Part shown: positions 9,359 to 17,438 of the stretch, piece after piece
How positions within the stretch are numbered: position 1 is the stretch's first letter
How the letters are laid out: the number at the start of each line of letters is the position of its first letter
Assembly: GCF_007833215.1 (NCBI RefSeq)
Contig: NZ_CP042239.1
Coordinates: 2,788,001-2,852,000 of the forward strand
Length of the DNA: 64,000 nucleotides
Source: Sphingomonas suaedae
GTDB lineage: Bacteria > Pseudomonadota > Alphaproteobacteria > Sphingomonadales > Sphingomonadaceae
Direction: 5' to 3'
Position numbers and translations under genes: made by a program
Notes under the pieces: model-generated
The model's database searches: none
What the model was told of the DNA's origin: nothing
What the model saw: only the letters and a program-made list of their open reading frames with translations

Positions 9359-10359
9359 GCCAGCGCGGCCAGCGCATCGGCGAGCGGGCGGACTGCCGCG
9401 GAATCCTGATCCCACGCCACGACGAACCGCGCCTCGCCCACGCCCCAGTCGTAGAAATCGAAGCCCTGTTCGCGCAGCGACGCCGCCTCTTCGGCAGAGA
9501 GCCGCACGAATACCTCGTTCGCCTCGACCGGATAGACCAGCCTATCCGCTGCCGCCGTCCCCAGCGCCGCCGCGCCCGCATTGGCCGAACGCGCATTGCG
9601 CAGCCAGACATCATCGTCGAGCATCGCAAGCAGTTGCGCCGCGAGATAGCGCCCCTTCGACTGGAGATGCCCCGCGCGCTTGCGGCGGATGCGGGCGGCC
9701 TCGATCTGGTCGGCCCGGAAGAAGATAAGCGCCTCCGCGTTCATCCCGCCATTCTTCACGAAGCCGAAGCTCAGCGCATCCACCCCCGCACGCCACGTCA
9801 CCTCTGCCGGTTTGCAGCCGAGATGCACCAGCGCATTGGCGAAACGCGCGCCATCCATGTGCAGCCCCAGCTTGCGGTCGCGCGCAAGGCGCCCGATCGC
9901 GGCGACGTCGTCGGGCGTATAGGCCAGGCCATATTCGGTGGCGTTGGTGATCGAGATGGCGTGCGGCTGGACCTGATGCACGTCGGCGCGGATCGGATCG
10001 ATCACCGCCGCGATCGCCTCGGGCGTCAGCTTCGCGCCGGCGCCGTCGGCGAGCAGCAGCTTGGCGCCATGCGTATAGAATTCCGGCGCTCCCGCCTCGT
10101 CCATCTGAATATGCGCCTCGCGGTGGCAGACCACCCCGCCATAGGGCGGGCAGAGTGCCGCGAGGGCGAGACAATTGGCTGCGGTTCCGGTCGGCACCCA
10201 CAACACCGCGACATGCGTTCCGAACAGTTCGGAAAAGCGCGCATCGAGCGCCTGGCTCCACTGATCGCCATCATAGGCGGTGTCCTGCACATTGGCAGCG
10301 GACAGGGCCGCAAGAACCTCGGGACAGGCGGGGGCGGCATTGTCGGAGAAGAAGCGCAT
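9355..10359 (-). CDS. Threonine aldolase-type PLP enzyme
   Basis: This 334-aa fold-type I PLP enzyme begins MRFFSDNAAPACPEVLAAL, typical of low-specificity L-threonine aldolases that split threonine or allo-threonine into glycine and acetaldehyde. The PLP lysine is in the SFGFVKNGGMNAEAL block, and GAKLLLADGAGAKLTP and HMDGARFANAL are family motifs (the Asp of HMDGAR binds the cofactor nitrogen). The ATG at 10359 was preferred over one 12 codons upstream by family N-terminus. It is the first gene of a pair with the EamA transporter. Confidence 0.88.
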   Translation of the reverse strand: MRFFSDNAAPACPEVLAALSAANVQDTAYDGDQWSQALDARFSELFGTHVAVLWVPTGTAANCLALAALCPPYGGVVCHREAHIQMDEAGAPEFYTHGAKLLLADGAGAKLTPEAIAAVIDPIRADVHQVQPHAISITNATEYGLAYTPDDVAAIGRLARDRKLGLHMDGARFANALVHLGCKPAEVTWRAGVDALSFGFVKNGGMNAEALIFFRADQIEAARIRRKRAGHLQSKGRYLAAQLLAMLDDDVWLRNARSANAGAAALGTAAADRLVYPVEANEVFVRLSAEEAASLREQGFDFYDWGVGEARFVVAWDQDSAAVRPLADALAALA

Positions 10360-10408
10360 GGCGGCCCAGATGCGCCGCGCTTCCTCTCCCGTCAATCAGC
10401 CCCGTGGG

Positions 10409-11263
10409 TCATCCATTCACTACCGTTCCACCATTGGGGTGCAGCACCTGTCCCGACATATAGCTGGCGTCCTGGCAGGCGAGAAACAGGAAGGCGGGCG
10501 CCACTTCGTTGGGCTGGCCCGGGCGGCCCATCGGCGTATTCTCGCCAAAGGTTTCGAGCTTCTCCGGAGAGGCCCCCCCACAGGGGTTGAGCGGCGTCCA
10601 GATCGGCCCCGGGGCGACCGCATTGACGCGAATGCCCTTGCCGACCAGATTTTCGGACAGCGAGCGGGTGAAGGCCGTGATCGCCCCCTTGGTACTCGAA
10701 TAGTCGAGCAGCTCGCTCGCCCCCTGATAGCCGGTGATCGAGGTGCAGTTGACGATCGCCGCCCCCTCGCCCAGGTGCGGGAGCGCCGCCTGAACCATGT
10801 AGAACATGCCGAAGATGTTGGTCTGGAAGGTGCGGGTCAGCTGTTCCTCGGTAATATCGCGGATATCCTTGTCCGGGTGCTGCTCCCCGGCATTGTTGAC
10901 CAGGATGTCGAGCCGTCCAAACGTCTCAATCACCTGTTCGACCGCGCGGTCGCACATCTTCTTCGAACCGACATCGGCCTTGATCGTGATCGCGCGGCGG
11001 CCTTCCGCCTCGACGATCCGCTTCGTGTCCTCCGCATCCTTGTCTTCGAGCAGATAGAGGATCGCGATATCGGCGCCCTCGCGCGCGTAGAGCGCGGCGA
11101 CGGCGCGGCCGATGCCGCTGTCGGCCCCGGTAATCAGCGCGACCTTTCCGTCGAGGCGGCCCGAGCCGGGATAGCGGGGCTCCCATTGCGGCTTGGGGTC
11201 GAGCTTGCGCTCCTCGCCGGGCAGCGCGTCTTCATGGATCATCTCGGCGGTATCGGTCATCAT
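10409..11263 (-). CDS. SDR oxidoreductase (YghA/general-stress-protein-39 type)
   Basis: The 284-aa product carries the Rossmann motif TGADSGIGRAVA, NNAG and the YxxxK catalytic pair (DYSSTKGA). The N-terminal extension (ALPGEERKLDPKPQWEPRYPGSGRL) is typical of the YghA/YdaD subgroup, linked in other bacteria to general stress and aldehyde reduction. The start is the first of two adjacent ATGs, preceded by GGAGTG. It ends about 50 bp before the threonine aldolase gene on the same strand. Confidence 0.88.
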   Translation of the reverse strand: MMTDTAEMIHEDALPGEERKLDPKPQWEPRYPGSGRLDGKVALITGADSGIGRAVAALYAREGADIAILYLLEDKDAEDTKRIVEAEGRRAITIKADVGSKKMCDRAVEQVIETFGRLDILVNNAGEQHPDKDIRDITEEQLTRTFQTNIFGMFYMVQAALPHLGEGAAIVNCTSITGYQGASELLDYSSTKGAITAFTRSLSENLVGKGIRVNAVAPGPIWTPLNPCGGASPEKLETFGENTPMGRPGQPNEVAPAFLFLACQDASYMSGQVLHPNGGTVVNG

Positions 11264-11353
11264 CGTCACTCCACACGCCCCCGCCTCCTCAACCGGGTGG
11301 GCGGGCCGGGGTTCCACGCAACCTGTGGCGCCGGTGCTCGTTTCACTCGCGCC

Positions 11354-11887
11354 ATGACCCGCTCCGCTCGCCCCCTCTCCTATCCCGACGGGATCGTCCC
11401 GGAGCACGTGCAGCGACAGGGCGGGCGGTGGCGGCGCTGGATCGCGGTCGTCCTTCTCGGCGCGCTGATGCTGGCGGCGTTGCTCGGCGCATTCGGGGGA
11501 GGCAAGACCCGGCCGCTCGTCGCAGAGGGGAATGACGCGCGGATCGTGATCGTCACGCCCCGTGTGATCCGCAATGGCGAGTTTTTCGAGATGCGCGTGC
11601 GCGTCACCGCGCGCCGCGCGATCGGCAAGGCCGTGCTTGCCGTCCCCGCGCCGCTCTGGCGCGACATGACGATCAACACGATGATCCCCGCCGCCACCGA
11701 AGAGGAGGCGAAGGACGGCATTTTCCGGTTCGACTATGGCGCACTGGAGCCAGGCGAGACGCTCGACATCAAGGTTGATGGCCAGATCAACCCGCCCTTG
11801 TTCGCAGGGACGCAGGGACGAATCGCCCTGCTCGACGACACGCGCGAACTGGCGGCAATCCCCCTCGAAATCACGGTGCTTCCCTGA
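11354..11887 (+). CDS. Single-pass membrane protein of unknown function
   Basis: The 177-aa product has one N-terminal transmembrane segment (WIAVVLLGALMLAALLGAFGGG) after a short basic cytoplasmic tail. About 130 residues follow that look like an all-beta extracytoplasmic domain (IVIVTPRVIRNGEFFEMRVRVTA). The stop overlaps the start of the next gene (TGATG), indicating coupling with the DUF421 protein. I do not recognise the domain; a partner role for the DUF421 protein is inference from coupling alone. Confidence 0.75.
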   Translation: MTRSARPLSYPDGIVPEHVQRQGGRWRRWIAVVLLGALMLAALLGAFGGGKTRPLVAEGNDARIVIVTPRVIRNGEFFEMRVRVTARRAIGKAVLAVPAPLWRDMTINTMIPAATEEEAKDGIFRFDYGALEPGETLDIKVDGQINPPLFAGTQGRIALLDDTRELAAIPLEITVLP

Positions 11888-12375
11888 TGGATATCGTGCT
11901 GCGCGCCACGGTGATGTTCGTGTTCCTGTTCGTGCTGTTGCGCATGATGGGCAAGCGCGAACTGGGTCAGATGACGCCGTTCGAACTGGTGATGCTGGTG
12001 GTGCTGGGCGATCTGATCCAGCAGGGGATCACGCATAATGATTTCAGCCTGACCGGCGCGGCGCTGGCGATTTCGACCTTCGCCTTCTGGGCGACTGTCC
12101 TGGGCTGGGTCAGCTATCGCTGGCCGAGGGCCGAACGGCTGATCGAGGGCGAGCCGCGCGTGCTGATCCGCGACGGGGCGTTGATCGAAGCGAATATGAA
12201 GCGCGACCGGCTGACGCGGCGCGAAGTAGAATCGGAAATGCGGCTGGCGGGGATCGCGTCGGTTGGCGAAGTCGCCTGGGCGATCCTGGAGCCGGAGGGG
12301 CGGATCAGCTTCATCCGGCGAGACGATGACGCCGGGAGCGATACTCAGCCCGCCGATGCGCCACGCCCGGCCTGA
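11887..12375 (+). CDS. DUF421 (YetF-like) membrane protein
   Basis: The 162-aa product has three N-terminal membrane helices (IVLRATVMFVFLFVLLRMMG; TPFELVMLVVLGDLIQQGI; a third near LAISTFAFWATVLGWV) and a cytoplasmic C-terminal domain (GEPRVLIRDGALIEANMKRDRLT) characteristic of DUF421/YetF. The family is widespread but poorly understood, with a link to spore or envelope physiology in Bacillus. It is translationally coupled to the preceding single-pass protein. Confidence 0.88.
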   Translation: MDIVLRATVMFVFLFVLLRMMGKRELGQMTPFELVMLVVLGDLIQQGITHNDFSLTGAALAISTFAFWATVLGWVSYRWPRAERLIEGEPRVLIRDGALIEANMKRDRLTRREVESEMRLAGIASVGEVAWAILEPEGRISFIRRDDDAGSDTQPADAPRPA

Positions 12376-12386
12376 TGGCGGGGTGG

Positions 12387-12405
12387 CGCGGGGCGGCGCC
12401 CCGCG
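12387..12405. terminator. GC-rich hairpin between convergent genes
   Basis: A perfect 8-bp stem (CGCGGGGC with GCCCCGCG) and 3-nt loop lie between the DUF421 stop (12375) and the stop of the small converging gene (12406). It is well placed to act on both strands, although no T-run is present. Confidence 0.5.
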
Positions 12406-12504
12406 TCAGACGATGAAGCCTGACGGCTGGGGCGCAATGGTGGTAGCGATCATCGCGGCGGTGAGGCCGAACGAGACGATCGCAACGAAGATCTGGCGTG
12501 CCAT
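12406..12504 (-). CDS. Small hydrophobic peptide (32 aa)
   Basis: The ATG at 12504 is preceded by an ideal AAGGAGG at the right spacing. The 32-residue product (MARQIFVAIVSFGLTA...) is almost entirely one predicted membrane helix with a short tail ending PSGFIV. It lies 26 bp downstream of a second hydrophobic mini-gene of similar organisation and the two probably share a transcript. Function is unknown; strong ribosome binding sites on both are the main evidence that they are real. Confidence 0.6.
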   Translation of the reverse strand: MARQIFVAIVSFGLTAAMIATTIAPQPSGFIV

Positions 12505-12530
12505 GAGGTCCTCCTTGATCGTCGTGCCGG

Positions 12531-12641
12531 TCACGCGACCGGACCCATGCTGATCGTGTTGGCGATCAGAACCATCGTGAAGGCAGCGGCGCCGGCGAAC
12601 GAGACGGCGTAGCGGGCGAGCGATTCGAAACGGACGGTCAT
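12531..12641 (-). CDS. Small hydrophobic peptide (36 aa)
   Basis: The ATG at 12641 follows AGAGGGAG at proper spacing. The 36-residue product (MTVRFESLARYAVSFA...) has one predicted transmembrane helix rich in Ala, Met and Ile. It resembles the downstream 32-aa peptide in length, hydrophobicity and position but not closely in sequence. The AT-rich stretch at about 12700-12775 directly upstream is a likely promoter region. Function is unknown. Confidence 0.6.
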   Translation of the reverse strand: MTVRFESLARYAVSFAGAAAFTMVLIANTISMGPVA

Positions 12642-12818
12642 GATTGAAACTCCCTCTTTTGATCCCCCTCCGGACTGTCCGGTGGGATGCTCGAAAGATT
12701 GCAGGGAGCGTGCCAGTTTTCTAACTGCTTGAAATTACAGCTATTATTATTTTCTTTCGGTGAGATGTAGGAATTTTTGCCGACGCGCATGGTGAAAATC
12801 GCCAACTTTAGGCGCAGA

Positions 12819-13877
12819 TCAGGCCAGTACTACGCGATTGCGCCCGGCTTCCTTGGCTTCGTAGAGAAAAGCGTCGGCCCGTTGGAAGCTGGCGGTGACC
12901 GCTTCGCCCGGATGAACGCGGGTCAGGCCCGCGGAAAAGGTGATCTCGCCGAGCGGCGCATCGGTTTCGCGCAACCGATAGCGTTTGGACGCCACCGTCG
13001 CACGGGCATGTTCCAGCGTGTCGCGCGCGCGGCCGATGCTGACCCCGGAAAACAGTACCGCAAACTCCTCGCCGCCATAACGCGCCACCAGATGTCCCGC
13101 GCAGCTGTCCGACAGCGCCCGCGCGATCGTGCGCAGCACCCGATCGCCAACGGCATGGCCGAACCGGTCGTTGACCGACTTGAAATGGTCGACGTCACAC
13201 ACCGCAATGCACAGCCGCTCGCCCGACGCGATCTGCGCGGCATAGGCTTCCTCAAAGGCGCGGCGGTTGGGCAATTCGGTCAGCGGGTCGCGGCGGGCAT
13301 TGTCGCGCGCCTCTTCCAGCTTGCTGCGCAACTCGGTTGCCTCGCGCGTCGCGCTTTCCAGTTGCGATTCAGCGCGATGGACGCGTTCGAGCATCGCCGC
13401 AGTAATACGCGACACGTCCTGAAGTACATGGCCGTCCGACATCGCGCCGGATCGGCGGATCGCATCGGCGCTGGCGGCAAGGTCGCGGCCAAAGCCTTCG
13501 GTTTCGGCGCGCATCGCCTGGACCATGTCCTGAAAGCCTTCGACCTGCATCTGGGTCTGCGCGACCAGGCCGTCGACCTTTTCCTTGGCCTTGGCGGCAT
13601 TGGTCGGCGGCTCGCAGCCCAGCGATTCGATGTCACGCTGGGTCAGGCGGACGCCGCCCTCGGTCAGATGCTCGACTGCCAGCGCCAGCGGACCTTCGGG
13701 ATCGTGCAGGAGATGCCAGGCAAAGGCATAGTTGGCCGGACTCGGCTCCAGCCGCTGATCGAACAGAAATGCGCCGATACGGTCGTACAGCTGCCGGGAC
13801 GGATCGCCGCCACCTGCAGTACGTGCCGCCCTCGCCACGCTCGCCAAACCCGCTCTCCGAATCCCACCAGGCCACAC
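12819..13877 (-). CDS. GGDEF domain diguanylate cyclase
   Basis: The 352-aa soluble protein has an alpha-helical N-terminal region (about residues 25-185, with a likely coiled coil near ESQLESATREATELRSKLEEA) and a C-terminal GGDEF domain starting at RDPLTELPNRRAF. The active-site loop reads RYGGEEF, consistent with c-di-GMP synthesis. I see no RxxD inhibitory site just before GGEEF. The start is taken as the GTG at 13877, which is uncertain. The input signal cannot be told from sequence. Confidence 0.9.
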   Translation of the reverse strand: MWPGGIRRAGLASVARAARTAGGGDPSRQLYDRIGAFLFDQRLEPSPANYAFAWHLLHDPEGPLALAVEHLTEGGVRLTQRDIESLGCEPPTNAAKAKEKVDGLVAQTQMQVEGFQDMVQAMRAETEGFGRDLAASADAIRRSGAMSDGHVLQDVSRITAAMLERVHRAESQLESATREATELRSKLEEARDNARRDPLTELPNRRAFEEAYAAQIASGERLCIAVCDVDHFKSVNDRFGHAVGDRVLRTIARALSDSCAGHLVARYGGEEFAVLFSGVSIGRARDTLEHARATVASKRYRLRETDAPLGEITFSAGLTRVHPGEAVTASFQRADAFLYEAKEAGRNRVVLA

Positions 13878-13967
13878 GACCGGGGCGCCCCCACCAAACG
13901 CATCACTCGCGGCCCGGACTAGCGCCGAACTGCTAATAAGCGGTGAAATCGCGTGCGGATTTGCGGT

Positions 13968-14513
13968 TCAGCGCGGGCGGCTCGCGCGCCAGCTCTTCAC
14001 CGCAGCCAGCGTGGTCCGAACATGATCGACCGGGCTCAAATCGCTGTGCGCGTAAATGATCTTGCCGTCGGGCGCGATGACATAGCTGGTGCGATCGCTC
14101 ACCTGGCGCCCCTGAACCTCTCGGCCAAGCGCGACGTCATAGCCACGGATCACCTCCGCACTGGCACTCGCCACCGCGAATTTGCCCGCGCAATGTTTTT
14201 CCGAGAACGTCTTGAGCTTGTCGAGCGGATCGGCCGACATGCCAATCACCGTCGCCCCCTCCGCCTTGAACGCATCGACCGAGGCGGCGAATGCGGCCGC
14301 TTCGGCATTGCAGCCCGGGGTGAAGGCGGCGGGGAAGAAATAGAGGACCACCGGACCTTTTTTCAGCTGTTGCGACAGGCGGACGGTGAACGGCTTGCCC
14401 GCGATCGCACCCTGGGCGGTGAAATCGGGCGCCTTCGCCCCGGGCGCAAGCGCGGCGGTGGCGGGAAGGGCAAAGGGCAGGACCAGGGCGGCAATGGCAA
14501 GCTTCAGGCGCAT
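13968..14513 (-). CDS. Exported BCP-type peroxiredoxin
   Basis: The 181-aa product has a Sec signal peptide (LKLAIAALVLPFALPATAALA) followed by an AhpC/TSA thioredoxin fold. The peroxidatic Cys lies in AAFTPGCNAEA. The BCP/PrxQ family reduces hydrogen peroxide and organic hydroperoxides; the signal peptide implies a periplasmic site. A second Cys (EKHCAGKF) may be the resolving residue. It is 21 bp downstream of the phospholipase gene on the same strand, so both may serve the envelope under one promoter. Confidence 0.87.
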   Translation of the reverse strand: MRLKLAIAALVLPFALPATAALAPGAKAPDFTAQGAIAGKPFTVRLSQQLKKGPVVLYFFPAAFTPGCNAEAAAFAASVDAFKAEGATVIGMSADPLDKLKTFSEKHCAGKFAVASASAEVIRGYDVALGREVQGRQVSDRTSYVIAPDGKIIYAHSDLSPVDHVRTTLAAVKSWRASRPR

Positions 14514-14534
14514 CTCTCTCTCCTCAAATCCGGT

Positions 14535-15650
14535 TCAGCGGGTCAGCGCGATGCCGATCCGGGCATGGGTGTCGCGGTGGCGATAGGTGTCCAGGGCCTC
14601 GCCATGACCGGTGAACGCCTGACCGAATAGATAGAAACCAACGCTCCCCTCGATTTGTGCCAGGGGATAGGAGGCGAACAGTTCCGCCGCGCCCCGCCCG
14701 CTGTCCGGATTGCCCCGCACGGTAAGTGCGAACTTCAGGCTGTCGGGTTTGACCAGCGCCAGGCCGAGCGAGGCATTGCCCCAATAACGGTCGAGATCGG
14801 GCGCGACACCCTGTTTGCCAACATAAAGCCAGGCCTGGGGCGTCACCTCGACCCGCCAGTCGTCGCCCAGATCGAACGCCTTGGTCGCGCGGAGAAAGAT
14901 CCGGTTCGAATCGATCGAGGTCACGGGGCCTTCCCCGTTCGAATCATGCCGCCACCCCGCGCCGAGCGTCGCGCTGCCATCGACCGGCGCCTCGACATAG
15001 ACTTCGGGCGAATAGGTGGTGCGGGCGAACGGACCTGAAGGAAGGTCGAGCCGCCAGAACATCGTCTGGGTATAGGCGAAGCGCAAATGGCTGAGCGCGC
15101 CCTCGCCGCCGATCGGTTGAAAGGCAAAGCTGACCTGAAGCTTGCCGCCCGAGTCCCCCAGACCAAACGCGCCATAGACCGGCTCATGCGGTTTGAACCG
15201 GGAGAGGAAGCCCGCTGTCGAACCTGCCGATGTCGCCAGCTCGGTCTCGCCAGCCTCCGGTTGCGGCAGCGCGGCGGGACGGTCCCCGGGCCAGGCAGCG
15301 CCGACACCCTGGGGAAGCGGCGCGCCGGGCAAAGGCTGCGGCGCCGGACGCGCGGCATAGGCGGTGGGAACATAGCGCAGCTTGGCAAAACCGCCGGGCA
15401 CGACCGTTGCCGCGGGCGCGGACAGGCGTTCGAGGACCAGGCGCGTCCCGTCTGCCGCCGTGACCTCGATCTGGCGCGGCCCTTCGGCGGGGACCGGGAC
15501 GGCGCCCTCGTTGATCAGGACCACCTCCACCCCGCGCAGCGCCTCGCGCTCGGACGCGGGCTGGGTCGGCACAGCCCGAAGCTGTGCGGCGGCGGGAAGC
15601 GCCATGCAGAAAAGCGGAAGAAGGACAAGGCTTCGCATCGATCTGCGCAT
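14535..15650 (-). CDS. pldA: Outer-membrane phospholipase A1 (OMPLA)
   Basis: The product is about 371 aa, with a signal peptide (SLVLLPLFCMALPAAAQ), an N-terminal extension of ~110 residues not found in E. coli PldA, and a C-terminal beta-barrel. The catalytic block GWRHDSNGEG contains the His and Ser of the OMPLA active site, followed by SIDSNRIFLRA. OMPLA hydrolyses phospholipids that reach the outer leaflet of the outer membrane. The start at 15650 is chosen for the signal peptide; an ATG at 15668 is possible. Confidence 0.85.
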   Translation of the reverse strand: MRRSMRSLVLLPLFCMALPAAAQLRAVPTQPASEREALRGVEVVLINEGAVPVPAEGPRQIEVTAADGTRLVLERLSAPAATVVPGGFAKLRYVPTAYAARPAPQPLPGAPLPQGVGAAWPGDRPAALPQPEAGETELATSAGSTAGFLSRFKPHEPVYGAFGLGDSGGKLQVSFAFQPIGGEGALSHLRFAYTQTMFWRLDLPSGPFARTTYSPEVYVEAPVDGSATLGAGWRHDSNGEGPVTSIDSNRIFLRATKAFDLGDDWRVEVTPQAWLYVGKQGVAPDLDRYWGNASLGLALVKPDSLKFALTVRGNPDSGRGAAELFASYPLAQIEGSVGFYLFGQAFTGHGEALDTYRHRDTHARIGIALTR

Positions 15651-15796
15651 GGCACCACCCGATGACATTGGCGAGTCGGAAGCAAGGGGAAATGCGCGCG
15701 GATCGACAGGACACCCGAAACGGCGGAAGGAGCGCGCCGTCACGACCAACCCGGTCGGAGGCGTGAGCGAGGCGAACTGGTCGCGAGATTTAGCGG
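15651..15796. promoter_or_regulatory. Upstream region of pldA
   Basis: This stretch before pldA holds no convincing gene. It should carry the promoter of the pldA-peroxiredoxin pair, but no clear -35/-10 could be picked out. Confidence 0.3.
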
Positions 15797-15814
15797 TGGC
15801 GGAGACGGAGGAAT
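15797..15814 (-). other. Possible tRNA 3'-end remnant (attachment-site scar)
   Basis: Read on the minus strand, ATTCCTCCGTCTCCGCCA looks like the end of the T arm, acceptor stem and CCA of a class II (Ser-type) tRNA. No tRNA body precedes it. Such 3' fragments are left when elements integrate at tRNA genes. It sits exactly where ordinary chromosomal genes give way to accessory DNA. No second copy was found in the window and no integrase is nearby, so this is tentative. Confidence 0.3.
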
Positions 15815-16060
15815 GTCAGAATACTATCTAAAGTGCTTAAATTTAGTCAGAATCTGAGGCCCCACTCATGCCTGCCCCACACTTTCCCCCACACCGCGCG
15901 CGAGATGCTCTGGCTTGCAGTGACACCTCGTGTCCGCAAAGCGCCCCAGTACCGGTCGTACGAGACGTCCTGAGAAGCACCTGAAGTGGTCGTTCGGCCT
16001 GGCGAAGGAACTATTCCCGCTTCGGCGTGTGCACGCGGATCACCGCGCTTTCTGGCTAGG

Positions 16061-16552
16061 TTACTGCGCATGATCCTGATCGTCAGTCGAATGCCGAGTC
16101 GGTGCTCGAGGCCGCCGCACGGTTTTCCTGTGCGAAAGGAGGGAAGAGAATCGAGTTCGAGCCGGGCGGTTGCTTGGAGCTGGTTTTGATGCTGGATGAG
16201 ATGCCGTTTTAGCACTCGACTCATCGGGTAAGCGAACTGACTGCAAGCGGCCCAACTGGCTCCTCCTCTTCGAATTGGCCCGCCTCTTCATTGAGCCTAC
16301 GGGCGAAAAATAGGTCGCGATCTGAAGGCCAAGATTACGCTCGCATTCCGGGATCAGCCATTCATATGCGGGAATATCGAACTCTCGCCGTTCGTCGCGC
16401 TGGAGCAGGAACAGTGCCACCTGCGCGTAGAAACCGAGCCGGGTGCTCCCCTTCACCCGATGCGTGCTAAAATTCTCGACATCCTTCACAGAAATTGCCT
16501 GAAATATGTTCGGGCGAATTTCATTGGCATAGTCATTCAGCAGCGCAGCCAT
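16061..16552 (-). CDS. Hypothetical protein or gene remnant
   Basis: A minus-strand frame beginning MAALLNDYANEIRP has a protein-like first ~110 residues (…FYAQVALFLLQRDERREFDIPAYEWLIPECE…), but its last ~60 residues are Arg/Ser/Pro-rich as in noncoding sequence. I do not recognise it, and a decayed gene is likely. The rest of 15.8-16.9 kb has lower coding quality than the flanks and no feature I can name. Confidence 0.3.
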   Translation of the reverse strand: MAALLNDYANEIRPNIFQAISVKDVENFSTHRVKGSTRLGFYAQVALFLLQRDERREFDIPAYEWLIPECERNLGLQIATYFSPVGSMKRRANSKRRSQLGRLQSVRLPDESSAKTASHPASKPAPSNRPARTRFSSLLSHRKTVRRPRAPTRHSTDDQDHAQ

Positions 16553-16895
16553 GTCCTCGTGCTGAGGCGACGGCAAGCCCTGTTGCTTCGAAGTGACAGC
16601 GGGCGTCGATAGAAGTCGATAGCGCCGACGGACGCTTGCCATCTGGTCGCCCGCGCGCCTAACTTGCTGCCGTGCCGGAGAAATTCGGCACCGAGGCGTG
16701 AGAACCTCGTTTTGGGCGATCTATTCACTTGGCCAGCCTGCCGGGTGGCCGGCGCGTATGTCCAGGCCGCAAGGCTAAAGGCGTCGGCGCATGTTCCCAA
16801 ACATGTTCTCAACACCCGGCTTGGGGCCGGTCCTGCCTCGCTACCGGAGGCGGCCATATGCGTGGTGGATTGCGTTTGAAGCAGGGGCATCGGTC

Positions 16896-17438
16896 GTGAC
16901 CGGGCCTGTTACGACGCCGCCCTGCAGCACCGGCGAGGGATCGGGGACTCGCCTCGACATCCTGTTCCGCGACCAGCGCATTTCGCTCATGCGGTACTTC
17001 ACCCGGAACCGCGCCAGTCAGGCTGACGCGGAAGACCTCGCCCAGGAGGCATTCCTGCGCCTGGCGCACGCCGACCGTGGCGCCACCGAGATTGCGCAAC
17101 CGACCGCCTATCTGCGCCAGATCGGGCGCAATCTCATGCGCGACCACGTGAAGGCCCCGGCGCACCGTCACGAGTTCGGTTCTCCCGAGATGGTCGATGA
17201 GGCCATTTCGGAAGCGAATGAGCTTGGCCGCCTCGAAGCACGCGATCGGCTCCGCCGCGTCGAGGCCGCACTTGGTCGACTCAAGCCCAAGACCCGCAAT
17301 ATTTTCCTAGCACACCGACTCGACGGTATGACCTATGGAGAAATCGCGGAGCGGACAGGATTGAGCGTGAAAGGCGTTGAGAAGCAGATGTCGAAGGCAA
17401 TCGCCCAGCTCGGGCGCGCGCTGGATCGCAACGGATGA
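16896..17438 (+). CDS. FecI-type ECF sigma factor of the lasso locus
   Basis: The product is about 180 aa from the GTG at 16896 (the frame is open further upstream, so the start is uncertain). Sigma-2 region: LFRDQRISLMRYFTRNRASQADAEDLAQEAFLRL; sigma-4 helix-turn-helix: MTYGEIAERTGLSVKGVEKQMSKAI. The stop overlaps the FecR start (ATGA). In the Fec paradigm a ligand-loaded TonB receptor signals through FecR to free the sigma factor, which then transcribes the receptor gene. The order sigma-FecR-receptor-isopeptidase suggests that the lasso peptide itself is the ligand. Confidence 0.9.
   Translation: MTGPVTTPPCSTGEGSGTRLDILFRDQRISLMRYFTRNRASQADAEDLAQEAFLRLAHADRGATEIAQPTAYLRQIGRNLMRDHVKAPAHRHEFGSPEMVDEAISEANELGRLEARDRLRRVEAALGRLKPKTRNIFLAHRLDGMTYGEIAERTGLSVKGVEKQMSKAIAQLGRALDRNG

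Noticed and set aside
15847-16224. 125-codon minus-strand frame
   Set aside because: The sequence is Arg/Ser/Thr-rich without a start signal and conflicts with another weak frame; no support as a gene.
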